From: Tetrahymena elliotti 4EA
Taxonomy: Eukaryota; Ciliophora; Oligohymenophorea; Hymenostomatida; Tetrahymenidae
Assembly (NCBI GenBank): GCA_000231825.2
Contig: JH720343.1
Coordinates: 61,222-125,221, forward strand
Direction: 5' to 3'
Length of the DNA: 64,000 nt
Each line of letters begins with the position of its first letter. Within the stretch, counting starts at the first letter, position 1. The translations under genes and the position numbers were made by a program. Under the pieces are notes generated by a model, which was given only the letters and a program-made list of their open reading frames with translations, ran no database searches and was not told the DNA's origin. Shown in pieces: positions 36,858-47,276 of this stretch.

Positions 36858-37939
36858 TATTTAGATTCTTTACTGAAATAATAATTTCTAAAATTCTACT
36901 CATTAATTACAGTATCAAAAGCTTTATTTGACTATAAATTTATGAGAAAACGATGGCTAAAAGTATACATTGCATTACTCGAAAGGTAAAAATATAGAAA
37001 AATAAATATATTTTAATTAAGACTTTAAATAATATTAAAATCTTTGGAAATTTTAAGTAAAATTTTATCAACAAAAGTATTAAATCATACAAAATAATAA
37101 ATAAATAAAAACTATAACTCAAACACTCTTTCAAAATCATAAAGTTATTTCAAATGTATTACATATTTTTTATAATGTTTAGATTAAATAATTTAATTTT
37201 TACATTTATAAAATGTTATTCTTGAATTTAAAGTTTTATTCATTAAGTAAAGATCCATAATATTAAAAACTTTTTTTAATGAATTTCTAATGTTAAATAA
37301 AAATAAAATGAAGAAAAAGAAGTCAAATTCTAACCACAAATATTTACTTTTTTTAATGTAATTAATATTTTCATTAAAAAATTATTACCTTTAATATTAA
37401 ACTAAGAAAAATAAGCACTAACTTAGCTCCATCTTAAAAGCCATAACTTTTTTAACTGGAATACATCTTAATTAGATTTTTTTACTAACAGAAACTTGAT
37501 TTATATAAAGTAATTAATTTGTGGAAAATTTTATTCAATTAACTAAAATATTTAAAAGTATATCTATTACAATTTATTATTTTTCTTTATTACTGTACCC
37601 AAAAAAGGAAAATTAAATTAGTCATAAAAAAATCTAAAGAAAATGGAAAATAATGTATTAAATTTTAAATATAAAGAGATAATTAAAATTTTCATATTAT
37701 AATGCTAATACAATTATTATTAAAATTGATTTTAAATTGAAAGCTAAAATCAGTTTTATTGATAACAATATTTATTTATTTTTTTTATATTTGAAAGTTA
37801 AGAGTCATGTAAGTTTTGTGCTTTAATTTGTTTAATTACTTAAAATAAATATTAATTAAATAATATTATCGGAATTGGATTAAGATATACATTTAATTAT
37901 TACGCATAACCTCTACATTTGATAAAAAAAAAAAAAAAA
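36858..37939. other. Intergenic region
   Basis: About 1.1 kb of AT-rich spacer. A minus-strand hydrophobic frame at 36940-37140 is only AT-biased chance. A 17-base poly-A run directly precedes the next ATG. Confidence 0.6.
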
Positions 37940-38173
37940 ATGGATATTTACAGAGTTGAAGACGAATTATATAAAGGCTTTGATGCTAAAAAGGAAATCC
38001 GTGAATAAAAAATAGTTGATTAGCTTAAAAATGTTTTTTTTCATTGTAAAAAGAAGTGCTTTGATTTTGGAAGAGAGGAGATTACAGATAAAGAGAAGTA
38101 ATGCATGAATAATTGCTCTGAAATAATGATCAAATAGGTACTACCTATCACTAAATAAATATATTTCAGTTGA
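37940..38173 (+). CDS. Small TIM-family mitochondrial chaperone (twin CX3C)
   Basis: A 77-residue protein, ATG at 37940, TGA at 38171. It carries the twin CX3C signature of the Tim8/9/10/13 family: CKKKC, 14 residues, CMNNC, flanked by the expected helices (IREQKIVDQLKNVFFH before, SEIMIKQVLP after). These proteins form hexamers in the mitochondrial intermembrane space and escort hydrophobic precursors to the inner membrane; the four cysteines form two disulfides. Which of the four Tims it is cannot be told. The helix after the second CX3C is shorter than usual. Either the gene is truly short, or a GT...AG intron starting just after AAATAG (about 38139) adds a different C-terminus. The single-exon reading is the simplest. 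Confidence 0.72.
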
Positions 38174-38542
38174 CTTAAAACCTAAATTAATAAACTACTA
38201 TATCTTTTCAAAAACCTTCAGCAGACATAATTTAAAATTAACTTATTATTCGATTTAGTTTTGTATAATTTATTTTTGATGCTTTGCTTAGAAATTTCTA
38301 AAAGATAAATAAATTAATACAAATATAAACAAAGTATTTGGCTATTTTGTTATTTACTTTACTTAAGGCCTTCTAAAAATAATTAAGGCCAACTAATTTT
38401 AACAATTACTTTTAATTAATATTTGTTTTTTTATAATTATTTTTGAGTATTTAATTCTATTAACGAGCACATTAAAAGCACCTACCATTGATTGGATTCA
38501 ATTTTTAAAAGTTTTGAAATAAAATAAAAATTATATAATACT
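38174..38542. other. Intergenic region
   Basis: About 370 bases of AT-rich spacer between the small TIM gene and the next plus-strand gene. A code-6 frame crosses much of it but has no protein-like composition. Confidence 0.5.
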
Positions 38543-39319
38543 ATGAAAGTCTTTCTTTGCGCATACAATTTTAGTAGAAGAGTTCCTGTTCCAAAATTTA
38601 TCAAAGCAGAAGAAAAATTAAAAATAAAATCTGAAAATGAAATTAAAAAAGATTAGCCTGATGAGATAGAATAGATGGTATGTTTATTAATTGTTATAAA
38701 TGCTCATTAAAGCTTTGATATAAATAAAAGGCAGGACAATTTTAAGGAACAAAAACTATGAAATTAGTTGATAAGCTGATTGATGAATAACTAAAAAAAG
38801 GTTTTACTTTTTAAAATCATTTAATTGATTATTTATTTTAGGTCTATTTCAAAAGGGTATAGCATGGATCAAATATTACAAGCTGCATAAAAAGGAAAAA
38901 TAATTGGGTAAACATTCCATTCTAATTTTTAATAGTTTTAATTCATGTTTTTTATAAAATTAATCTAATCGAAGTGATGATTTAAAAAAGGCCTTTTAGA
39001 CTGATGCTGTTAAGAGTGTAAATCTTTATATCTACTTACTCAATTACTTACTAGCTTTTTATTCCTACTTAAAATTAACTTATGATTTATGTAAAATTAG
39101 GAATTAGTGAAATTAAAAGCAGAGAAAATGGAACAAGAGTTCTAAAAACTTTAAGAGCAAAATCCAGATTTATACAACTTTATTTAAACAAATACTAATA
39201 AATAAAATTAACAAAAAGGGGAACCATAGTACTCTCATGCAAAGAAAGATAAGAAACAAAATAAGGATTAATAATAAGATAATAATAAAAACGCTAATAA
39301 TAATAGTAAGAAAAAATGA
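38543..39319 (+). CDS. Hypothetical basic protein, about 170 residues
   Basis: ATG at 38543 (MKVFLCAYNFSRRVPVPKFI), TGA at 39317, with four short introns (about 38680, 38808, 38908 and 39022). After splicing: KDQPDEIEQMAGQFQGTKTM, KLVDKLIDEQLKKGYSMDQI, LQAAQKGKIIGDDLKKAFQT and DAVKSELVKLKAEKMEQEF. It ends in a Lys/Asn/Gln tail (KDKKQNKDQQQDNNKNANNN). The N-terminus is basic and amphipathic-looking, so a mitochondrial presequence is possible, and it follows a small TIM gene, but I do not recognise the family. Exon boundaries were chosen to keep frame and composition, so some may be off by a few bases. Confidence 0.58.
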
Positions 39320-39978
39320 TTATTCTCGACTGTTTGAAAGTGCTTGTTGATTAATTAATCATTATTATGAAATTATAATTTTTCAACAAATTATTTATTT
39401 TATTTCATTTTATTGACAAATTAATTCAAATTCAATTTAAAAATTATTCATTCAATACCTAAAACATAATATAGAAAAGTCAATTCAAATAAATTAAAAT
39501 AGGTTATCAGATTTTATAATACTTTTATCATCAAAATATACTTTTAAATAAATTTTATTTTATTGAAGTTATTCTTTAAGTATGTTTTAGAAAAGTAGAA
39601 TTTCAGGTTAACATTTCTTAATTCTTTTCTAGAAATCTATTGAAATTGAAAAGTATCTTTTCAGCTTCTAAGAGAACAAAAGAAGAAAAAAATATATTCT
39701 AATATTCTTAAATAACTTTCTAAAAAATCAAATTTTTTTTCGCAAAAAAATAATTAAAAATATTTAAAATTTAAAAATTATAAAATAAATAACTTACTAA
39801 CTACGTGTTTCTTAAGCTTTTATCATCAATTTACTTGTAAAAAGACATTAAGATTTCCTCTTAAATATTGATTATTAAAAAATTTAAATACTGCCAATAA
39901 TCAAAAACAAAAACAAATCAAAAATTAAATAATCATAAAATTTTTCTAAATTTGAAAAGAAAAAGTAAATAAATAGCA
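39320..39978. other. Intergenic region
   Basis: AT-rich spacer before NudC; nothing recognised. Confidence 0.6.
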
Positions 39979-41107
39979 ATGTCCGAAGAAACACAATTCG
40001 ATAATATCTTAATGACTATTATGCAAAACAAAAAATCTATTGATGGATTTTTTGAATCAGTTTATGGTTTTTTGAGAAGAAATACTGACTTCTTTACTGA
40101 CTAGTCAAGAGCTGAAAAGGTCATCACTGAATAATGCAAAAGATAATATACTATTTACTTGAATGATTAAAAGTAAAAGGAAGCTAAGGAGAAAGAAAAA
40201 AAAGAACGTGAAGAAGCTAAGAGACTCCAAAAAGAAAGAGAACTTAAAATTTAATAAGAAAAAGAACAATTAGAAAAGCAAAAAGTTTAAGCTGAAGCTG
40301 AAAAGAAAGTTCAAGCTAATGCTCATATATCATCAAATAAAGAAGCAGAAACTGCTGCTAATGAAAAGCCTGCTACTGTTGAAGGAGAAGAAGATGATGG
40401 AACTCCTGCTCCCTTAGGTAATTAATAATTCACTTTTTGAAATAGCTTTTTATTTTAGAATAAATAGTGTTAATTAATTGAATAATTTATTTTATTACAG
40501 GTAATGGCGGTAAAACTGAAAGATACATTTGGACTTAAACTTTAAATGAATTACATATTTACATTCCTGTTTAAAGTACTTTGAAATCTAAGTTCGTCTA
40601 AATTGATTTCACTATTAAGCATCTTAAGGTTGTTATTGAAGGAAAGACTTATATTGATTAAAATTTCCCTGAAAATATCAATGCTCCAGAATGTCTCTGG
40701 ACTCTTGAAGATGGCGATATTGCAGGATATAAAGGTTTTTATATTTTTTAAAAATTACCAAAAATATTAAAAGATTAATTTTAAAACAATTATCTCATAT
40801 TTAATTTAATTTATATGAAGGTAAATTGATACATTTGAGCATCGAAAAGTGGAAAAATTAAATGCACTGGTGGGAATGTGCCTTAGAAGGTGATGAAAAA
40901 ATTAATACTAAGAAGATTTCCCCTGAAAGCTCTAAGCTCTCAGATTTAGATGGTGAAACTCGTTCAACAGTTGAAAAGATGATGTTTGATATGAGATAGA
41001 AATAAGCTGGTTTACCCAGTTCTGATGAATTAAAGAAGCAAGATATGATGAAAAATTTCATGAAATAACACCCTGAAATGGACTTCTCAAAGTGCAAATT
41101 CAATTGA
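39979..41107 (+). CDS. NUDC: Nuclear migration protein NudC homologue
   Basis: A 319-residue co-chaperone linked to dynein/LIS1 function, nuclear movement and mitosis. Exons are 39979-40417, 40501-40734 and 40821-41107. The N-terminal NudC domain starts [20 protein letters not shown], then [21 protein letters not shown] charged coiled coil follows ([20 protein letters not shown]) with an acidic linker. The CS/p23-like domain runs from [20 protein letters not shown] to [15 protein letters not shown] and [20 protein letters not shown]. The C-terminal block is almost the animal sequence: [20 protein letters not shown], then [12 protein letters not shown]. Tryptophan, WTLEDG and the EMDFS end are all conserved. 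The only departure I see is an extra GYKG insertion at the second intron junction. Function is expected to be conserved. Confidence 0.95.
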
Positions 41108-41666
41108 TTTAAAATTTGTTTTGTTTTATTTATATATTTATAAATTGTATTTATTCTTAAATATTTTTTTAATTTATTATTAACCTTCAAATTTTCTATT
41201 TTTATAATATTTTTACTGAAGAATATTACACATTAAAATTAGAAAATATCTCAATTTAGCTAAGTAGTCATCCTCAAAACAAATTAATAAAATTTGAAAA
41301 ATGGTTATTTATACATCATTAGATTCTTTTTTTCATCTTTAAAAATGAAAAATGATGGAGAAATAATTAATATTTTTGAAACAAAAAATGCTTAGAGTTA
41401 AATTTCTAAATTCATATGCTATTTATTCACTTCGAAAAGAATATTGATACAAATAATAAAAAATAAGTATTATATGAATCATATTATTTTGAATAACTGA
41501 GTTGATCGAGACATTAATGATTAATTGCTTTGATTTTAATTACTTTTAATATTGAAAAAAGAAAAATTAGAAGATTTTATTGAAATTATTAATAAAATTT
41601 TCTGAATATTATCATTAATCAAATAAGTGTTTATTAACTTAAAAAATAAGTAGAACATAATCTAAA
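41108..41666. other. Intergenic region
   Basis: AT-rich spacer between two plus-strand genes, no feature seen. Confidence 0.6.
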
Positions 41667-42284
41667 ATGAATTTCATTAAATATTATACAAGAATTAAAA
41701 TACCAAAATAAAAATATAGAATTCTCATGTTAGCACCATTTATAGGAGGTGCTTTGTATTACTAGTCTCAATATTAACAATACAGTTTCATGAAATAACT
41801 CAGAGAAAGAGACTTTAAACTCTCAGCAAATGCTTCATCAGTTTTTTCTGAACATAATATGGAATATTCTAATATGATAGATATTTCTAACTAAAGTTAA
41901 ATAGATGCTGATTAGTTTAAGGATTATTTTACAATCCTTTATTAGGGAGATTTATCTTAATTTAAAATGCTTTAAGAAAATATTGAAAAAAAATTATATA
42001 ATTATAACTTAAAATATCTACTTTTGGTTAACATGAATTATTATGAAAATAACAGTAAGTATTTAGAATAATATTTAAAATAAAACCCTAAATAGGGAGA
42101 TTTAGTGATAGCTTATGGAAATATATAATCAATAGAACCAGATCATGTTTACTGTATCTTAAATGATCATTTGGTTTACATGTAATAAGTTGATAATAAT
42201 AATATTAGTTTGCTAGCCTAAACACTATCTTTGAAAATAAACAAAGAACTTGAGAAAATATTTGTAAAATAAATAGATTTTTGA
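41667..42284 (+). CDS. Small single-pass membrane protein, unknown function
   Basis: A single-exon frame of 205 residues, ATG at 41667, TGA at 42282. A basic N-terminus (MNFIKYYTRIKIPKQKYRIL) is followed by one hydrophobic segment (ILMLAPFIGGALYY). The rest is a soluble, Asn/Gln/Tyr-rich domain: MKQLRERDFKLSANASSVFS, FKDYFTILYQGDLSQFKMLQ, QNPKQGDLVIAYGNIQSI and DHVYCILNDHLVYMQQVDNN. The topology suggests a mitochondrial or ER anchor with the domain on one side. I do not recognise the family. Confidence 0.68.
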
Positions 42285-42355
42285 CTTCAAATTTATTCAT
42301 TTTAAGTTAAAAAATATCTCAAACTAAATCTATATTCATTAGTAAAAAACTTCAA

Positions 42356-42745
42356 TCAAACAAATGTTATGTTCATGGCAATGTTAAATAAACTGTTTTC
42401 ATATTTTTTAGTATAAATTACATTTTTAAATTTTCTGAAAAGATTTAGCAAATTTATTTTTTTATTTTTTTAAATGCATATGTTTGCATCTTTATGGAAT
42501 AACTTTTACATTTCCTGAGCTACCTCTTGTAAAAGCTCTTTTCTTAACTCATAAAATACTGTCCTATGATTCTATGGTTTTTGCCTAAGGGATTTGGAAA
42601 ATAAATTAATTTTTTATTTAAATTACTCAGTCCATTATTGTTTTTTAGTGTAAAATATAGGAAGCTGATACCAAGTTCCGGATAAAGTTAGTAATTCATT
42701 ATTTTTTATTTTTTCTTTAGTGTAGTTTAATACAAATTATTATGA
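42356..42745 (-). pseudogene. Decayed tandem copy of the 3' end of the neighbouring Pro/Gln-rich gene
   Basis: On the minus strand this translates to NELLTLSGTWYQLPIFYTKK, then QQWTEQFKQKINLFSKSLRQ, KPQNHRTVFYELRKELLQE and VAQEMQKLFHK. The true C-terminus encoded at about 42862-43078 reads DELLTLSVTRDQLSTFYTKK, QQWIEEFKQKINLFAQTVRQ, KLQNHRVAFLELRKELLQE and KAKEMQKFIPQ. Anchors tttatggaat (42491 against 42864) and gataaagtta (42681 against 43055) give a constant offset of 373-374 bases. Beyond the duplicated part the frame runs on to a TGA at 42356 with unrelated sequence. It has no start and no 5' exons, so it is a partial, probably dead copy. Confidence 0.72.
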
Positions 42746-42834
42746 AATTTCCACAAAAATTTAACAATTTATAACAAAAAATTAAATGAATTTAATGATT
42801 TATAATTGAAAAGAGGAAAGAAATAAATTATTTT

Positions 42835-45185
42835 TCACTTTTTATAATTCCCCTATCTATATTTTTATGGAATAAATTTTTACATTTCCTTAGCTTTCTC
42901 TTATAAAAGCTCTTTTCTTAATTCTAAAAATGCCACTCTGTGATTCTAAAGCTTTTACCTAACAGTTTAGGCAAATAAATTAATTTTTTATTTAAATTCC
43001 TCAATCCATTATTATTTTTTAGTGTAAAATGTTGAAAGTTGATCTCTTGTTACAGATAAAGTTAGTAATTCATCTTTAGTAGTGTCTAGAGATTACAATT
43101 AAACTTATTTACTGTTATTAATAACAACTGTTTTAGATATAGGAGTCCAAGTAACTTCATTAGGTTTTCTTTAAACTTGAGGGACATTAGCTTTTAAATA
43201 ATCCATAATTTAATGATAAAAAATAGAGCAAAGTATAGAACATTTTTTAGTAGTAATATAATTATCAATCATTCTAATACTAGGATCTAATTATTATTCC
43301 CAAGGCTTAATCAATATATTAGGTATGTACAATTTAAAGAAAATATAAATTAGCAAAAGCATCTTAAATCTAGGAGAATCGGGATTATTATCAATATTAA
43401 TAAGTTTTTAATCATTTGGATCAAATTCAAGTCTGTCAATTTCGAATTAAAATAAATATTGCTATTAATAAAAAATATTTTAATTTTTTGATGTTAAAAA
43501 CTCTAATTCTCAATTATTTAACTCTTCTGAAATTAAAAAATTTTGGAGCTTATGAGTGAAATTAAATTTTTTTATTGTGTTTTGATAGGATGGAAAATAA
43601 TAAAAATTAAAATATTTACTGGATTGTTTGAAAAATAAGAATTTTCATAAAACTTCTTAGTAATAAAAAGGATTAAAGCCTCAGGCATTTATTCTATGTT
43701 CTTGGTAAAGTCATCTATTAAAGTATTACATTCTTCAACATATTAATTAAAACGGAGCTCTTAATCTTTTGCATTAAGCTTTTTAGCTGCTAAATCAGTT
43801 ATATCTTATTCTTTTTTGCAATTTGTAACTATTTAGGAAAAGGTTTTTGTTGAAGAGTTAATTAACCAAGACTTTGAATCCTACATAGCTTTAACAAAAT
43901 CGTTTTAAAACTCTTCTAATTCATATTGCTTGAATTATTGTTTGGATTTTACAACTTCAAGCTTCAACCATCTTATAAAGAGTACCATATAGCCCACCAT
44001 CTTTTTAAAGTGTTTTATATTTGATTATTTGGGTTTTTAAACAGACACTCTTGATTTCTAAGAAGGATTAGTATTTTAGTTAGGGTACTATTAATTTTAT
44101 CTAATTTCAGAAGGTTCACTAAACATAATCTAATCATCATTTTAATTATATTGTCTTGATGGGGTAACTCTATTTTAATAGCTTGGTCTACTATTCCTAT
44201 ATTATGGTAATGGCTGATTCTGCTGCATATTATTTAATGCCTTGTCTTTCAATAATTACTTCAATAACTCTTCTAAGCGATTTTCGTTTTCACTTTTATT
44301 TGGCTGTTAAGGAGGAGGACTTTAGTTAGGATAAAAAGGAGGAAAACCATTTTAAAAAGGCTGTTAAGGAGGCTATTAATTAGGATTTTATTGATTCATT
44401 TAATTCATAAGCATCATCGTCATCGGATTCATATATGGATTCATCATCATTTATTACATTTACATCATTTAAAACTATTACTGCTATTACTAAACTAAAG
44501 GATTTATTTAATTTTTCTAATTAACAATAGACCCTATTTCTCTTCTCAGATTTTAGATTTCATTCATCATTTCATATTCTTTTTCTATATCTCTAAGTTT
44601 TTAATTATAATCAGGTTAAGGGGGCTAGCTGTATTAATTCATTTAGGCATTTCTATTTTTGTCTAAATTATTTGCAAGCTGAGATAATATTTCATTTTAC
44701 TTATCTAATTGTTACTGTAATAATTTAGCTACTTCATCTTGTTAACCCTATTTAGGATTTATAAAGCCATAAGGAGGTGGCTATTAATAATTATATGGGT
44801 GATATTATGGTGGTATTGATGGTGGAAGATAAGGGTTCAAATTATATGGTTGCATGTTTCTAGGATCAGCACTTGATCCTCTTAATTAAGGAATATTGTT
44901 TCTTTTATTTGATCCAATTTGTATTGAAGAATAATTTCCCATAATATCACCTCCTTACTTTTAAAGAAGTGGTTATGAAAATTTATCCAATATATCTAAT
45001 TCGTCATATCTAGATGTATCAGTTGATTACAGATTAGGATTGTAACTTCTATTTTATCCATAATTAAAATCTTAAGGATCCCTATTATATTTATAAGCAG
45101 AGTAGCCACGATTTGAAACTAAATTATGTCCAGCATTTTTAATGGCACTGTAATCTCTGCTAAAGTCTTTATATCCTTGGCTCAT
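42835..45185 (-). CDS. Pro/Gln-rich disordered protein with helical C-terminal domain
   Basis: Start at 45185 (MSQGYKDFSRDYSAIKNAGH), TGA at 42835, one clear intron at 43462-43619, about 730 residues. The first ~370 residues are Tyr/Pro/Gln/Asn/Met-rich low complexity (YLPPSIPPQYHPYNYQQPPP, FQMMQMQQMMMNPYMNPMTM) with a short helix (LRDIEKEYEMMNEIQNLRRE). The C-terminal half is ordered and helical: IKHFKKMVGYMVLFIRWLKL, EVVKSKQQFKQYELEEFQND, FDPNDQKLINIDNNPDSPRF, KMLLLIYIFFKLYIPNILIK, then the block that is duplicated downstream. It is likely a scaffold or phase-separating protein; no family is recognised. The annotated intron is 158 bases, twice the usual size, so a tiny exon inside it cannot be excluded. 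Confidence 0.76.
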
Positions 45186-46194
45186 TTAATACTAAAAAAT
45201 TCTTTCTTGATCTTAAAGATATAATTTATTTTAAAATTCTATTTTAACTTATAAATTATTTCTGCTTAATACTTTTATTTAATAAGTTTTTAACTTTTTT
45301 ACAAAGCAATATTGATGTAACACTGATTATAAAGATAATTTAGATTATAGCCATATAAAATTTCATGAATTATTAGATTGCACACTTACCTTATTTGTAT
45401 TAAAACTAAAGTAAACATTTTTTAAGTACTTAAAATAATAGCCCTTATTTAAAATATCGATAAATATTTGTAAAAATTGCTTTTCATAATTTAACAAAAA
45501 TATTCAGATTCCAGCCAGAATATTTTAGTACTCTAATTTAAATCATCTAATTAGAGAATTTAATATAAATAAACATTTAAATAATATAATAAATGGTTTT
45601 TTTAGAAAAAGTGAGATATTTCCTTTTAATTCATAATAAATAAAATAAGAACAAATACTGGATACTCTTAGTTAAGATGAAATACTGTAGTTTTAGTAAA
45701 CAAAGATAAATTTCATTTAAATTTTTATGCAAAACAGCATAAAATTCTTAATATGCAAAAAATATCTTCATTTTATTCTTTTTCTATCATTATCAATACA
45801 TTTAATTTTATTTATTATTTAGAAATTAAATATTTTAAAATTATCAATTTTGATAACTTAAGAGGGAATTTTAAAAATGGCTAAAATACCACAAATACAA
45901 ACAATTTTATTTTAGGTTTTGGAAATTTGCTATTATTTACTAAATTGCAAAAATAAAATTATATATTTAACCATATTTATATTATTTTACTGAAAATTAA
46001 AATAAATTTTAATTGAAATTCAAGTATTGGTAATATAATTTAAAGATAGTTTCCTACTTTCAAAATATTTTTATACATATGAATAATTATTTCATTGATT
46101 ATTTTTGATATGCTTGTTTAAGATTAAATTTATGTAATTAATTCCTGCTAAACATAAAAATAAAAAAACAATTTATTTTGACATTTTAAATTTT
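45186..46194. other. Intergenic region
   Basis: About 1 kb of AT-rich spacer between two minus-strand genes. No feature supported. Confidence 0.6.
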
Positions 46195-46686
46195 TCATGA
46201 ATCGAGAATAACTCTTCTTCTATTTTTAACTCTATCCAATGTTAAGATATAAAATTTATGTAGATCTCTAAAATATACAGCTTGCTAATACTTAAAGTAA
46301 CCAAATCCTATTAAAAGAGATGCAACTCCACTTTTTACAGCTTATAATCCTAGAGACTTAGTATTAGGTGTTACCATTAAATAATATATACATCCTGCTG
46401 TAAAAGCACCTCCACTCAAATATAAAGATGCATTAGTATCTCTTTTATATTGTGATTGCAAATCATTCCATTAAACCTACTCATTTACATTTAAGTAGTT
46501 AAAATATTCCTTAACCATAATTTCTTTATGAGTAGGCTTATCCTCTGCTCTAATACTTTTTGAATACTATTGTCTTTATGAAAACTTACTTAGAATATCT
46601 AAGTAGTACTTTTATTCATCTGAGAAATCTTCTAGATTTCTCCTTTTTTTTTCTACAGGATTGAATTCTATAAAACTTGGATCCAT
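46195..46686 (-). CDS. Small membrane protein, 163 residues, unknown function
   Basis: A single exon, ATG at 46686 (MDPSFIEFNPVEKKRRNLED), TGA at 46195. The N-terminal half is charged and helical (FSDEQKYYLDILSKFSQRQQ, HKEIMVKEYFNYLNVNEQVQ). Two hydrophobic stretches follow, SLYLSGGAFTAGCIYYLMV and LQAVKSGVASLLIGFGYF. The C-terminus is basic (LTLDRVKNRRRVILDS). The layout, with two short glycine/alanine-containing membrane helices, is common in mitochondrial inner-membrane accessory subunits, but I see no diagnostic motif. Confidence 0.7.
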
Positions 46687-47276
46687 TTCCTACTATCTAT
46701 AAATATTTAATTAATTAGTTTTTCAATATTTGTATTTAATATAATTAAAATATCTCAAATCTTTCTAGAATTTAATTTGTTCAACTAAAGTTAAATTTTA
46801 AGTGAATTTACTTAATTAATGTCTTTTGTAATTTAAAACATTAAAAAAAGCATGATTNNNNNNNNNNNNNNNNNNNNNNNNNNNNNNNNNNNNNNNNNNN
46901 NNNNNNNNNNNNNNNNNNNNNNNNNNNNNNNNNNNNNNNNNNNNNNNNNNNNNNNNNTTTTATTTTAGAATAATGATTTTCAAATTTAAAAAATTTAATT
47001 AATTTGAAGTAAATCGCTATGATAAATTTTTTAGTTTTTAAGTAAATAATTCTAAAGCATTTTATAAAATTTAATTTTAAAAACCGAAAGATACATTTTG
47101 TAATTTAATTATTAAAATTTTTCTATAAATAAATTGTAAAATAATTAACCAAATTGATTACAATTTTTCAAAGATATTAAGATCTTAAGTTTTGAATATC
47201 TTGAATCTGAAATATTAATTAGATAAATAACTCAATTTTTACAAGTAGATATAATTGTTCTAAATCAGCTTGAAAA
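46687..47276. other. Intergenic region containing the assembly gap
   Basis: Shared 5' flank of the small membrane-protein gene (minus) and the IP3-receptor gene (plus). It contains the 100-N gap, so its true length is unknown and genes could be missing. Confidence 0.6.
46858..46957. other. Assembly gap, 100 N
   Basis: Exactly 100 consecutive N. A round number is the usual placeholder for a join of unknown length, so distances across it are not reliable. Confidence 0.98.

Noticed and set aside
36940..37140. Minus-strand hydrophobic 66-codon frame, possible small membrane protein
   Set aside because: Composition is only Phe/Ile/Leu/Tyr, as expected from AT-rich intergenic DNA; no conserved motif and no intron or flank signals.
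37940..39319. Fusing the small TIM gene with the following hypothetical gene
   Set aside because: No GT...AG pair joins the two in a consistent phase, the intervening 370 bases are not coding, and the second gene has its own ATG.
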